Origin: Acidobacteriota bacterium
Lineage (GTDB): Bacteria > Acidobacteriota > Vicinamibacteria > Vicinamibacterales > UBA2999
Reading direction: 5' to 3'
NCBI GenBank assembly: GCA_947482665.1
Contig: CANKJK010000008.1
Span: forward strand, 62,001 to 126,000
Length of the DNA: 64,000 nucleotides
Shown: positions 8,804 through 16,992 of the stretch, in pieces
Layout of the letters: the number at the start of each line of letters is the position of its first letter
Position numbering within the stretch: position 1 is the stretch's first letter
Position numbers and translations under genes: made by a program
Notes under the pieces: model-generated
Seen by the model: only the letters and a program-made list of their open reading frames with translations
Database searches by the model: none
What the model was told of the DNA's origin: nothing

Positions 8804-10261
8804 ATGCGCACCGCGTTGAGGCTGGCGCGGATGTCCGCGTTGACCGCGCCGTTCGCGCTGGCGCTGATGTTGACCCCGGGCATCCTGTGGGCGCAGTCCC
8901 CGCCGCTCGTGGCCGCAGCCAGGTCGAGGGATCTGACCCAGCTCAAGGCGCTCCTGCAGCAGGGGGTGCCGGTGAGCGCTCGTGAGGGTGATGGGGCGAC
9001 GGCGCTGCACTGGGCGGCGCATTGGGACGACCTCGATGCGGCCACGCCCCTGCTGGCCGCGCATGCCGACCCGGATGCGGCGAATGATCTCGGTGTCACG
9101 CCTCTTTCGCTGGCGTGCCTCAATGCCAGCGCGCCGATGGTGACCGCGCTGCTGGCGGGAGGCGCGAACCCCAACGCGCCCGCGAGCGTGCCTCCCCTGG
9201 TGACGTGTGCACGCACCGGCAATGCCGCTGCGGTGCAGGCGCTGCTCGACCGGAAGGCCGATGTGCGCGCGCGCGAACCGAACCGTGACCAGACGGCCCT
9301 CATGGCGGCCGCCGCGGAAGGACACGTCGAGGTCGTCAGGCGGTTGATTGCCGCGGGTGCGGAGGTCAAGGTCCGCGCGCGTCCCACGCGCGTGATGATC
9401 AACCGCGCCAACCCGAACGATATCTACGCGGCCGTCCTGGGCGAGATCACTGTCGGCGGGAGCACGCCGCTCCTCTTCGCGGCGCGCCAGGGCAATCCGA
9501 AGGTCGCCGAACTCCTGCTGGCGACAGGAGCGGACGTCAACGACATCGCGCCGGACGGCGGAAGTGCCTTGACGATGGCCGTGCACGGCGGTCACGCCGC
9601 GCTGGCGCGCCTGCTGCTCGAGAAGGGCGCCAACCCGAACATCATCGGATCCGGCTACACGGCGCTGCACGCCGCGGTGCTGCGTGGCGAGTCCGGGCTC
9701 GTGACCGACCTGCTGGCCAGGGGCGCGAACATCAACTCGCGGATCCGCAATGGCACGGCCACCGCGCGCGGGAGCCGCGAGTACTTTCTTCCGGATTCAC
9801 TTGTGGGCGCGACGCCGTTGATGCTTGCGGCGAAGTTTCTGGAACCGTCAATCCTACGAACACTCCTCGCGAAGGGTGCCGATCCGAGGGTCACGCTGCA
9901 GGACGGCACGACGCTCCTGATGGCGGCGGCAGGTGTCGGGTCGCAGGCGAACCTGTTTGATCGCCGGGATCGGCTGGCCGTGCTGAAAGGATCGGACGAG
10001 GCGGTGGCACGCGAGGTGGTCGACCTCCTGCTCGGTCTTACCGGCGACACGAATGCGGCGACGACCGTGAATGCCGCCAACGCCGCAGGCAACACCGCGC
10101 TTCACGGTGCCGCCAGGATGAACTACCCGAGCGTGGTGAAGGCGCTGGTGGCGAGAGGCGCCAGGCTCGATGCCCGGAACAAGAAGGGTGAGACGCCGCT
10201 GGCGGTGGCCAGCGGCGACGAGGCGAAGCAGGTGCTCCGCGACGCGGGCGCTCGCGAGTAA
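8804..10261 (+). CDS. Secreted ankyrin-repeat protein
   Basis: About 485 residues with a signal peptide (MRTALRLARMSALTAPFALA to ILWAQ) followed by some ten ankyrin repeats across nearly the whole mature protein, with typical TALHWAAHWDD, TPLLFAARQGN, TALHAAVLRGE and TPLMLAAKF units. Ankyrin repeats make binding surfaces, and no enzyme domain is visible. I chose ATG 8804 because it gives the best signal peptide. A GTG at 8762 overlaps the DUF1552 stop (GTGA) and is a good alternative given how often genes here are coupled. Position and export suggest it acts with the DUF1592/DUF1552 pair in the periplasm. Confidence 0.85.
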   Translation: MRTALRLARMSALTAPFALALMLTPGILWAQSPPLVAAARSRDLTQLKALLQQGVPVSAREGDGATALHWAAHWDDLDAATPLLAAHADPDAANDLGVTPLSLACLNASAPMVTALLAGGANPNAPASVPPLVTCARTGNAAAVQALLDRKADVRAREPNRDQTALMAAAAEGHVEVVRRLIAAGAEVKVRARPTRVMINRANPNDIYAAVLGEITVGGSTPLLFAARQGNPKVAELLLATGADVNDIAPDGGSALTMAVHGGHAALARLLLEKGANPNIIGSGYTALHAAVLRGESGLVTDLLARGANINSRIRNGTATARGSREYFLPDSLVGATPLMLAAKFLEPSILRTLLAKGADPRVTLQDGTTLLMAAAGVGSQANLFDRRDRLAVLKGSDEAVAREVVDLLLGLTGDTNAATTVNAANAAGNTALHGAARMNYPSVVKALVARGARLDARNKKGETPLAVASGDEAKQVLRDAGARE

Positions 10262-10329
10262 GCGCCCCAGCCTCGGATGCGGGTGCCGGCTCAGCGGGAG
10301 CCTGCGCTGCTTTCCGGGACGATCAGGTG

Positions 10330-11568
10330 CTATTGCGTGGGTTCGAGCTTCAGGATGGCGCCGTCTGCTTCGTCCGTGAGCACGTACAGGTAGCCGTCTG
10401 GCCCCTGACGCACGTCACGGATGCGCTGCTTCAGTTCGCCGAGGAGCATCTCTGCACCCAGGGCGCCTTCCGCCCCGACGGGCTGCCACTTCGCGTTGAA
10501 GACGATACGGTCCATGCGCCGGCCAGCGAGGCCGCCCACAAACGCATTGCGCTGCCACTTCGGGAACTTGTCGCCTGTGTAGAAGGTCAGGCCCGTCACC
10601 GAGGGGTTCGGCGACCAGAAGAACACGGGCTGCTCCATCCCCTCCTGCGCCTTCTGCATCGGCGTGCCGTCGTACTCGCGGCCCACGGAAATGATCGGCC
10701 ACCCGTAGTTCCGGCCCGGCAGGATCAGGTTCAGCTCGTCGCCGCCCGAGGGGCCGTTCTCATTGGCCCAGAGCTCGCCGGTCTCAGGATTGACGGCGAG
10801 GCCCATGGCGTTGCGGTGCCCGAGGCTGAAGATCTCCGGCTGATACGGGAGCCCGTACATGCTCTTCCCGATGAGCGGATTGTCCGCGGGCGCGGTGCCG
10901 TCGTCCTTGAGCCGCAGGATCTTGCCACGGTGGCTGGTCGGGTCCTGCGCCTTCAGCCGGTCCTGATTCGGGCTGCCGACCGTCATGTAGAGCATGCCGT
11001 CGCGGCCAAACACGATCCGCGACGTCACCGACTGCTGCTGCGTCTTCGGGATGGGGGAGTTGGCGACGAAGATGTCCTTGCCGTCGACCAGCGCCTTGCC
11101 GTCGAACTTCGCGCGGAAGAGCGCCGTCTGCACCGCGCCGTCTTCGACGGGCTTCGAGTAGGTGAGATAGACGAGCCGGTTCTCCGCGAACTTCGGATGG
11201 AGCGCGATGTCGAGCAGGCCGTCGAAGCCGGTCGTCAGGACCTTCGGCACACCGGGGATGGGCGTCGGGTCGAGGACGCCGTTTCGGATGATGCGCAGGC
11301 GCCCCGCCCGCTCGGTCACCAGCATCGAGCCATCAGGGAGGAAGGCCAGGCTCCACGGACGTTCGAGCGTTGCGAAGCGCGTCACCTTGATCGTGTAGGC
11401 GAGGGTCTCCAGCGTCCACGGACCCGGTCCGAGCGTCCTCTTGGCCACCGGTGATTTCACGTCGGCGGCGACCGGTGCGGCGGGCTTGGCCTGCTGGGCC
11501 CAGAGTGGCGCGGCGGTCAGGGCCGCCAGGGCGGCGGCCAGCACGGTGGAGTGAGTGGAACGCATCAT
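10330..11568 (-). CDS. PQQ-dependent sugar dehydrogenase-fold protein (glucose/sorbosone dehydrogenase family)
   Basis: A 412-residue secreted six-bladed beta-propeller of the GSDH/YliI type, expected to oxidise aldose sugars in the periplasm with PQQ. The start is ATG 11568 with AAGGAG six bases upstream, and a signal peptide ends at LWAQQ. Family signatures are visible in order: RPWSLAFLPDGSMLVTERAG, GLLDIALHPKF, DGMLYMTVGSPNQD, HRGKILRLKDDGT, LGHRNAMGLAVNP, and WANENGPSGGDELN followed by NYGWP. It faces the ankyrin gene tail to tail with 68 bases between. No PQQ biosynthesis genes are in the window, so PQQ use is inferred from the family. Confidence 0.88.
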   Translation of the reverse strand: MMRSTHSTVLAAALAALTAAPLWAQQAKPAAPVAADVKSPVAKRTLGPGPWTLETLAYTIKVTRFATLERPWSLAFLPDGSMLVTERAGRLRIIRNGVLDPTPIPGVPKVLTTGFDGLLDIALHPKFAENRLVYLTYSKPVEDGAVQTALFRAKFDGKALVDGKDIFVANSPIPKTQQQSVTSRIVFGRDGMLYMTVGSPNQDRLKAQDPTSHRGKILRLKDDGTAPADNPLIGKSMYGLPYQPEIFSLGHRNAMGLAVNPETGELWANENGPSGGDELNLILPGRNYGWPIISVGREYDGTPMQKAQEGMEQPVFFWSPNPSVTGLTFYTGDKFPKWQRNAFVGGLAGRRMDRIVFNAKWQPVGAEGALGAEMLLGELKQRIRDVRQGPDGYLYVLTDEADGAILKLEPTQ

Positions 11569-11593
11569 CGTCGGCTCCTTGCGGTTGGGCAGG

Positions 11594-12715
11594 CTAGCGG
11601 GCACGCTGTCCCCGGCGGGCCGCCGGCGCGGCAGGCTCGCTCTGAGCAGCGAAGTATACCGGCCCAAGCGTCTGCCGGTAGAAGGGATTCCCGAACTTCC
11701 AGACAAAGGCTTCGATGAAGTAATGCGCCATGAAGATGCCGTTCATCATGTTGACCAGATACCAGCCGAACTGTGGCCCGTCCGGCCGGATAGGTAACCC
11801 GCTCATGCTGAAGAGCGACGCCGAGGATGCCCAGGTGGCGACCAGCAGCAGCGCGAGGTAGAAGCCAAGCCGGTGCCGGCGGAACCACCCGGCGGCACGA
11901 TCCGCGCTGGAGCTGGCCTCCAGCGGCACGGCGAAGAGACGCGGCGCCATCAGCACGTGGTACTCGACGTAGTGCATGGCCAGGCTCGCCACGAAGAGCC
12001 GGGCCTGGTAGACGACCATCAGCGCGGACGCGGACTGCAACACCAGATACCCGAGCGCCGCCAGCACCGCGTTCCGGTCCTCGCCCGACTGCCACGCCGC
12101 GGCGAGTGAGCGGAGCATCAGCACGAGCAACACGGCGGTGGCGGCCAGGCCCATGCGGGTGAACGGGTCGGCCGGGTCGAACGCGCCCGCGAATCCGTTG
12201 GTCAGTCCGCGGATGAACGTGATGATCTGAAGCGCCCAGAGCGCCAGGAAGTAGCCGTTGTCGACGTTGGGCATCCACGAGGGAAAGCGCGCGCCCGTGC
12301 GCGACCGGAACATCTCGTAGACACCGAAGCTCTGACGCACGGCGTGGAAGTAATCGATGGCCGTGAAGGCCACCGTAAACAGGATGAAGGCCGACGTGCC
12401 CGGCGTCGGCGCCTGCCGCACGCCGAGATACCAGAAGGCGACCAGGATGACCGGCGGACCGAGGAAGTAGACGGCCTTGCGGCCGGGCGTGGAGGCGAAG
12501 TGCCGCAGGTTCGCCGAGTTCAGGTACAGCGCCCACGTGATGGCGAAGTGCGTGTTGCCGAAGATGATGGCGTAGCCGAGCGTCAGCCATCGGCCCAGAT
12601 GCTCCGGCACGTCCGGCGACACCTGCAGAAACGCCACCGGCACCGCCAGCAGGAAGAACGACAGGAAGATGATGGCAATCTGCGGCGTCTGCAGATAGTG
12701 GGTTCTCGACGTCAT
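11594..12715 (-). CDS. Unknown polytopic membrane protein with conserved-looking histidines
   Basis: A 373-residue inner-membrane protein with about eight to nine hydrophobic segments. I do not recognise the family. Histidines sit in or beside helices: GNTHFAITW, IDYFHAVRQSFGVYEMF, SLAMHYVEYHVLM and MMNGIFMAHYFIEAFVWKF. The HYVEYH and AHYFIE pattern could hold a metal or haem, but this is only a suggestion. The start is ATG 12715, overlapping the stop of the GNAT gene by four bases (ATGA), so the two are co-translated. The last residues (AAQSEPAAPAARRGQRAR) form a basic cytoplasmic-type tail. A 25-base gap separates it from the dehydrogenase, which has its own strong ribosome site. Confidence 0.7.
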   Translation of the reverse strand: MTSRTHYLQTPQIAIIFLSFFLLAVPVAFLQVSPDVPEHLGRWLTLGYAIIFGNTHFAITWALYLNSANLRHFASTPGRKAVYFLGPPVILVAFWYLGVRQAPTPGTSAFILFTVAFTAIDYFHAVRQSFGVYEMFRSRTGARFPSWMPNVDNGYFLALWALQIITFIRGLTNGFAGAFDPADPFTRMGLAATAVLLVLMLRSLAAAWQSGEDRNAVLAALGYLVLQSASALMVVYQARLFVASLAMHYVEYHVLMAPRLFAVPLEASSSADRAAGWFRRHRLGFYLALLLVATWASSASLFSMSGLPIRPDGPQFGWYLVNMMNGIFMAHYFIEAFVWKFGNPFYRQTLGPVYFAAQSEPAAPAARRGQRAR

Positions 12716-13248
12716 CGCGGCAGCACTTTCGTCAGGACTACAAAGAAGAGGTCGTGGCGCTTCGGCCGCCCGAAGCGCTCGTCGCCATAGGGGAATGGCT
12801 CCTGTGCGCCGGTCCTCCGGTAGCCGCACCGTTCATACCAGGCCACCAGTTCGGTTCGAAGCGGAATCACCGTCATCCGCATCGTCCGGGCCTGCAGCGT
12901 CGCACCGGCCACGCGCTCAGCTTCCTCCAGCAGGGTCCGTCCGACGCCGCCGCCCTGGAGCGTGGGGCGCACGGCGAGCATCCCGACGTATGCGACGGCG
13001 TCGCCTTCGTCCTTCAGCAGCACCGAGCCTACGAGTTCGCGATCACGGAACGCCAGGATGAGGCGGCTCCCAGGGGCGTCCACCAGTTCGCGCACCTTGC
13101 CGGCATCCGTCCTCTGACCGCCGAGCAGGTCGGCCTCCGTTGTCCACCCGGCGCGGCTGGCTTCGCCCCGGTAGGCGCTCTCGACCAGCGTCACGATGGC
13201 GTCAATGTCGGCGTGTGTGGCGGTCCGGAAGGTCAGCGGTGGGGGCAT
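12712..13248 (-). CDS. GNAT-family N-acetyltransferase
   Basis: A 178-residue acetyl-CoA-dependent acetyltransferase. The N-terminal FRTATHADIDAIVTLVESAY and the acetyl-CoA site MLAVRPTLQGGGVGRTLLEEA (about residues 100-120) are typical, as is the C-terminal WYERCGYRRTGAQEPFPYG segment. The start is ATG 13248; upstream in-frame sequence is arginine-rich and looks non-coding. The substrate is unknown. It is the first gene of a two-gene unit with the membrane protein that follows. Confidence 0.83.
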   Translation of the reverse strand: MPPPLTFRTATHADIDAIVTLVESAYRGEASRAGWTTEADLLGGQRTDAGKVRELVDAPGSRLILAFRDRELVGSVLLKDEGDAVAYVGMLAVRPTLQGGGVGRTLLEEAERVAGATLQARTMRMTVIPLRTELVAWYERCGYRRTGAQEPFPYGDERFGRPKRHDLFFVVLTKVLPR

Positions 13249-13384
13249 GGAGCGGTGTCGAGCGCGGAACCCTCGTCTTCGGGGCGTCCGCGAGCGGAGT
13301 ATCTCACGCGGAAGGGCCGTGCCGGAACCGGTGGGGTGGAGGTGCGTGCCCAGCCGTGCGCGACTCACCGTGACCCGGCGCTCA

Positions 13385-13421
13385 AGAAAAAAGGGGCGGG
13401 CACCTTTCGGCACCCGCCCCT
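13385..13421 (-). terminator. Rho-independent terminator of TonB receptor copy 2
   Basis: On the minus strand a 9 bp GC stem (13392-13400 with 13413-13421) is closed by CC/GG pairs and a four-base loop after two mismatches, followed by six T residues. It lies about 50 bases after the stop at 13474. Stem and loop have the same design as the terminators of copies 3 and 4. Confidence 0.88.
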
Positions 13422-13473
13422 GGTCTTGCCCCTGGTCGCGCCGGCCCCGAGAGGCCGGGCGGCGTTGGGTTGT

Positions 13474-16400
13474 TTAGAAGTCGACCGTCGCGCCGAACTT
13501 GAAGAGGCGTCCGCCGAGGGTCGAGACGACGCGCTGGTAGGCCGCGCCGAGCGTGTTCACGATGCTCTGCGGCGTCCGGGCGTTCCCGACGTTGTAGATG
13601 TCGAACGTGGGGGTGAACTTGCCGTGGCCCATCTTCCAGGCCTTGTTCAGGCGGACGTCCACCTGGTTCAGCCGCCTGTCGTACAGCTCGCCCGTGGCGC
13701 CGCCGCCGTTGCCGTTGCCGCTGCCCGTCGGGATCACCGCGTGCGTGGCCGTGCCGGCAGCCGTGGAGGTCCGGCCGAGGATCGCGCTCACCTGCGCGGC
13801 AGCCAGCACCTGGTTGCCCGAGAGGATGATGCCCGGCAGGTGCTTGTAGGCCGCGCTGGCCGTCACGCCACCCGGCAGCGGGTAGACGAACTGGAGCTTC
13901 GCCTGCGAGCCGATGCCGTCCCACCACTTCGGCGTGACGTTGCAGAAGTCGCTGTTGCGCGGGTAGCGGCTGGTCGACGTGAAGCCGAACGGGAAGCTCT
14001 GCGGCGTCAGGTCGGGCCGGTTGTTGGCGTAGCAGTAGTCCATGACCTGCCGGCCGATGGAGACGCCGCCGCTCAGCAGCGCGCCCTTGCCCCAGCGCGC
14101 GTTGATGCCGATGTCCACGCCGTTGAAGTAGTCCTTCGCGTCGCCGAAGTTGCTGGCCTGCGTGATCTCGTAGGCCGCGCCCTTCGCGAGGCCCTCGGGA
14201 GTCAGGTCGTAGTAGCCATCCACGGTCTTGCCGCTGGTGGCGCCCAGGCGCGCGTCGGTCGGCACCGTGATGGCGTACTTCGTGAAGTCATCCTTCGTCA
14301 CCCGCGTGTTGCGCGTCACGGACATGTTGGCCCACTGCGTGTGGAAGTAGCCCACGGCGATGCCGAAGCCCGGGCGGAACTCCTGCTGGAGCTGCAGGTT
14401 CCACTGGTAGTTGTATTCGCGCTTGCCCCAGCCCTGGCGGACGTCGTCAGCCAGCGTCTGCACGGAGAACGGCTGGCCGAAGAGCGGATTGGTGATCGCG
14501 CCGCACTCGCCGTTGGCGGAGAAATTCTCGAGCACGCAGTCCGGCACGAAGTTGTTGTTGGCGTCCGTCCAGGCCCGGCTCGTCGACGTGACGATGGCCG
14601 TCGCCGGCGCGAATCCCTGGTTGGAGAGCTGGCCACCCTGGCCCATCAGGTACTTGCCGAAGCCGCCCTTGATGGCCGTCTTGCCGTTGCCGAACAGGTC
14701 ATAGGCCGCACCCACGCGGTAGGTCATGTCCTTGAAGTCCGGCAGGTTCGGCGTTTCCTTCACGCTGTAGGCGGGGCGGAAGCGGCCCGCCGGGATGTCC
14801 AGCGCAAGCGCGCGGCCGTTGAAGTGGTCGTACCGGGCGCCGTAGCTCAGCGTCAGCTTCTTCAGCGTCCACTGGTCCTGGGCGAAGAGGCCCTGGCCGC
14901 CGAGGCGGGTCGAAGACATGAACGGACCGGCGAACATCGTGAGCGACACCGGCGCGCCGCTGCGGATCTGGTAGTTCACCTGTTCCACGGGGTAGTGCGC
15001 GCCCATGCCATCGAAGTCGTAGTGGCCCTGCAGCGTCTGCAGCCCAGCCTTGATGGCGTGCGAACCGGTGATGTAGTTCACGACGAACTTCTGGTTGAAG
15101 TTCGCGCTGTCGTCAGGACCGCCGTAGCTCTGGATGCTGCCGGGCAGCGCGCCCCAGGTCAGCGTGGTGGCCAGGTCGGTGATGGCGAAGGCGCCCAGGC
15201 CGGGGTTCACGCCCTTGCCGCTGCCGGTGATCTTGCTGGCATTGGAGGTCGTGCCGTTCTGGTAGGTGACGTTCTGCTGCAGGAACGTGGCACCGGCCTG
15301 GATCAGGAGCTTGTTGGTGGCCGTGTAGTTCCACGTCGTCTGGTTGAGGATCTGCGGACCGTAGTCGAAGTCCGTCGCGGCCTCCGGGGTCTGCTGCGCG
15401 CCGAGGCCCAGTGCCAGGTCGCACGAGCAGCCGTACTGCAGGTGGAACTCATGGTTGATCTTGTTCTTCGCGTTGAGCTGGATGGTGGCGCGGAACGATT
15501 CGTCCGCGAAGTACGTGTCCGCGTAGCCGCGATTCGGTCCCGGCGTATAGGTCAGCGGGTTGGTGTCGGCGTCGAGGCGGACCGTGCCGTAGTTCTGCGC
15601 GCCCCACGGGCGGTACGTCGCATAGAACCAGGCCTTGTCCTTCCGGAGCGGCCCGCCGACGCCCACGCCGTAGTCGTACACCTTGCGGAGTGAAGTCTGC
15701 GCCGCGAAACCGCGATCGGCAACATACTGCGGCACGGCCTTCGCGGAGAAGTTCTCGTCCGTGTAGGCGATCGAGCCGAAGAGTTTCAGGCTGTTGCCGC
15801 CTTCCTTGGGCACCATGTTGATGTTGGCGCCGCCGGTCTCGGTCTCGGCGGTCGCGCCGCCGGTGTCGATGACCGTTTCCTGGATGGCCACGGTGTTGAA
15901 GTAGTAGGTGCGCTGCTGGCCGCCGGCGTTGCCGAAGAACACGTTCGTGTTCATGCCGTCCCAGTTGGTGCGGCCGTCGTCACCGCGGCCGCCGTGCAGC
16001 ACGATGCCCGTGGCCTGTTCGCCCTTGTCGCCACCGACGTCGTTGCGGCCGCCCGAGGAGGGCATGGCGCCGAGCGTCATCGAGACGAACGCCATCAGGT
16101 TCTTCGAACCCGAGGGGAGGTTGTTCATCGTCTCGGCCTTGATGACGTTCTGCGTACGCGCACTCTGGACGTCGACGATCGGGGTCGCGCCCGTCACGGT
16201 CACCGTCTCTTCGAGGGAGCCGACCTTGAGTTCCGCGCTCACATTCGCCGTGAAGCCGGCGGACAGGTCGATGCCTTCGCGCTTGTAGGTGCTGAAGCCG
16301 GGCAGCGTGACCGTCACGGTGTAGGTGCCGGGGCGCAGGTCGATGATCTTGTAGTTGCCGTTGGCGTCAGCCGTGACGCTACGGACCTTCTCGATCAGTG

Positions 16401-16557
16401 CCGGGCTGGAGGCTTCCACAGTGGCGCCGGGCAGCACACCGCCGGAGGCGTCCTTGACCGTGCCGGCGATGGAGCCGCTGGCCTGGGCGAGGGCGAATTG
16501 CGGAATGAACAGCACGCCCAGCAGGGCGAGCAGCCATCCGGTTCGACGAATACTCAT
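13474..16557 (-). CDS. TonB-dependent receptor, Oar-like (copy 2)
   Basis: A 1027-residue outer-membrane receptor. The start is ATG 16557 (MSIRRTGWLLALLGVL) with AAGGGAG seven bases upstream; the signal peptide ends FALAQ. Next come a carboxypeptidase-regulatory-like domain (SIAGTVKDASGGVLPGATVE), the plug, and a barrel ending GRLFKFGATVDF. It is strikingly similar to copy 3 just upstream, including the leader region, which suggests a recent duplication. The CSC motif is kept (GCSCDL, about 15418-15432). Unlike the other three copies it lacks both cysteines of the pair flanking the TDARLG segment (KYA and TVDG instead of SYC and SICG), so one probable disulfide has been lost cleanly. Substrate unknown. 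Confidence 0.94.
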   Translation of the reverse strand: MSIRRTGWLLALLGVLFIPQFALAQASGSIAGTVKDASGGVLPGATVEASSPALIEKVRSVTADANGNYKIIDLRPGTYTVTVTLPGFSTYKREGIDLSAGFTANVSAELKVGSLEETVTVTGATPIVDVQSARTQNVIKAETMNNLPSGSKNLMAFVSMTLGAMPSSGGRNDVGGDKGEQATGIVLHGGRGDDGRTNWDGMNTNVFFGNAGGQQRTYYFNTVAIQETVIDTGGATAETETGGANINMVPKEGGNSLKLFGSIAYTDENFSAKAVPQYVADRGFAAQTSLRKVYDYGVGVGGPLRKDKAWFYATYRPWGAQNYGTVRLDADTNPLTYTPGPNRGYADTYFADESFRATIQLNAKNKINHEFHLQYGCSCDLALGLGAQQTPEAATDFDYGPQILNQTTWNYTATNKLLIQAGATFLQQNVTYQNGTTSNASKITGSGKGVNPGLGAFAITDLATTLTWGALPGSIQSYGGPDDSANFNQKFVVNYITGSHAIKAGLQTLQGHYDFDGMGAHYPVEQVNYQIRSGAPVSLTMFAGPFMSSTRLGGQGLFAQDQWTLKKLTLSYGARYDHFNGRALALDIPAGRFRPAYSVKETPNLPDFKDMTYRVGAAYDLFGNGKTAIKGGFGKYLMGQGGQLSNQGFAPATAIVTSTSRAWTDANNNFVPDCVLENFSANGECGAITNPLFGQPFSVQTLADDVRQGWGKREYNYQWNLQLQQEFRPGFGIAVGYFHTQWANMSVTRNTRVTKDDFTKYAITVPTDARLGATSGKTVDGYYDLTPEGLAKGAAYEITQASNFGDAKDYFNGVDIGINARWGKGALLSGGVSIGRQVMDYCYANNRPDLTPQSFPFGFTSTSRYPRNSDFCNVTPKWWDGIGSQAKLQFVYPLPGGVTASAAYKHLPGIILSGNQVLAAAQVSAILGRTSTAAGTATHAVIPTGSGNGNGGGATGELYDRRLNQVDVRLNKAWKMGHGKFTPTFDIYNVGNARTPQSIVNTLGAAYQRVVSTLGGRLFKFGATVDF

Positions 16558-16914
16558 TCTCTGACTCCCTTGTTGCGGCGGCACACTGGCCGCCTTATGA
16601 AGCACTTCGTGGTGCAAACTGCGAGTGACGACGGTCCGACAAGACAACGACGTAGTCTACCAGCGTTAACCGGCCGGTGTACCCCACTTGGCCAGCGTGG
16701 CGGGGCCATTCGAGTTGAGCCCCAGAACCCATCAGCAAGACCCGCACCAGAAGGGTGACTGGTTCGGTAGGCGCGTATTCTGGTGTGTTTTTGGCGCTTC
16801 TGCCCCCAGGTGACCAGGTTGGAGCATTCCCATGGCGCCACAGAGTCCAACTGATTGGATGACTGGATGGGACCTCAGGTCCCGCCCAGGGATGAGAAGC
16901 CGTGCCCGGGAACG
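16558..16914. other. Intergenic leader and promoter region of receptor copy 2
   Basis: No gene is visible. The part next to the start resembles the corresponding leader of copy 3: both contain GAAGTGCTTC (16599-16608 here), AAGGGAGTC before the start codon, and a GGCCGG..AACG block further upstream (about 16664-16680). A -10-like TAGACT can be seen on the minus strand near 16655, without a clear -35 box. I see nothing in roughly 16690-16914 beyond the approach to the next terminator. Confidence 0.45.
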
Positions 16915-16948
16915 AAAAAAGGGGCGGGAGCCTCACGGCCCCCGCCCC
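16915..16948 (-). terminator. Rho-independent terminator of TonB receptor copy 3
   Basis: On the minus strand a 12-position stem (16921-16932 with 16937-16948, GGGGCGGGAGCC arm, one mismatch) with a four-base loop is followed by six T residues (16915-16920). It lies about 45 bases after the stop at 16993. Confidence 0.92.
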
Positions 16949-16992
16949 TTGAACGGCCCGGTTACCCGGGCCGAACGTCTTCGGTGAACGGT

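Noticed and set aside
12754-15693. Very long open frame on the plus strand opposite receptor copy 2 (about 979 codons)
   Set aside because: It is a mirror of the receptor gene in GC-rich codons: rich in Arg, His, Val and Ala, with no family signature, no signal and no ribosome site. The same effect gives long frames opposite copies 3 and 4 and opposite ftsI, murE and ftsW.
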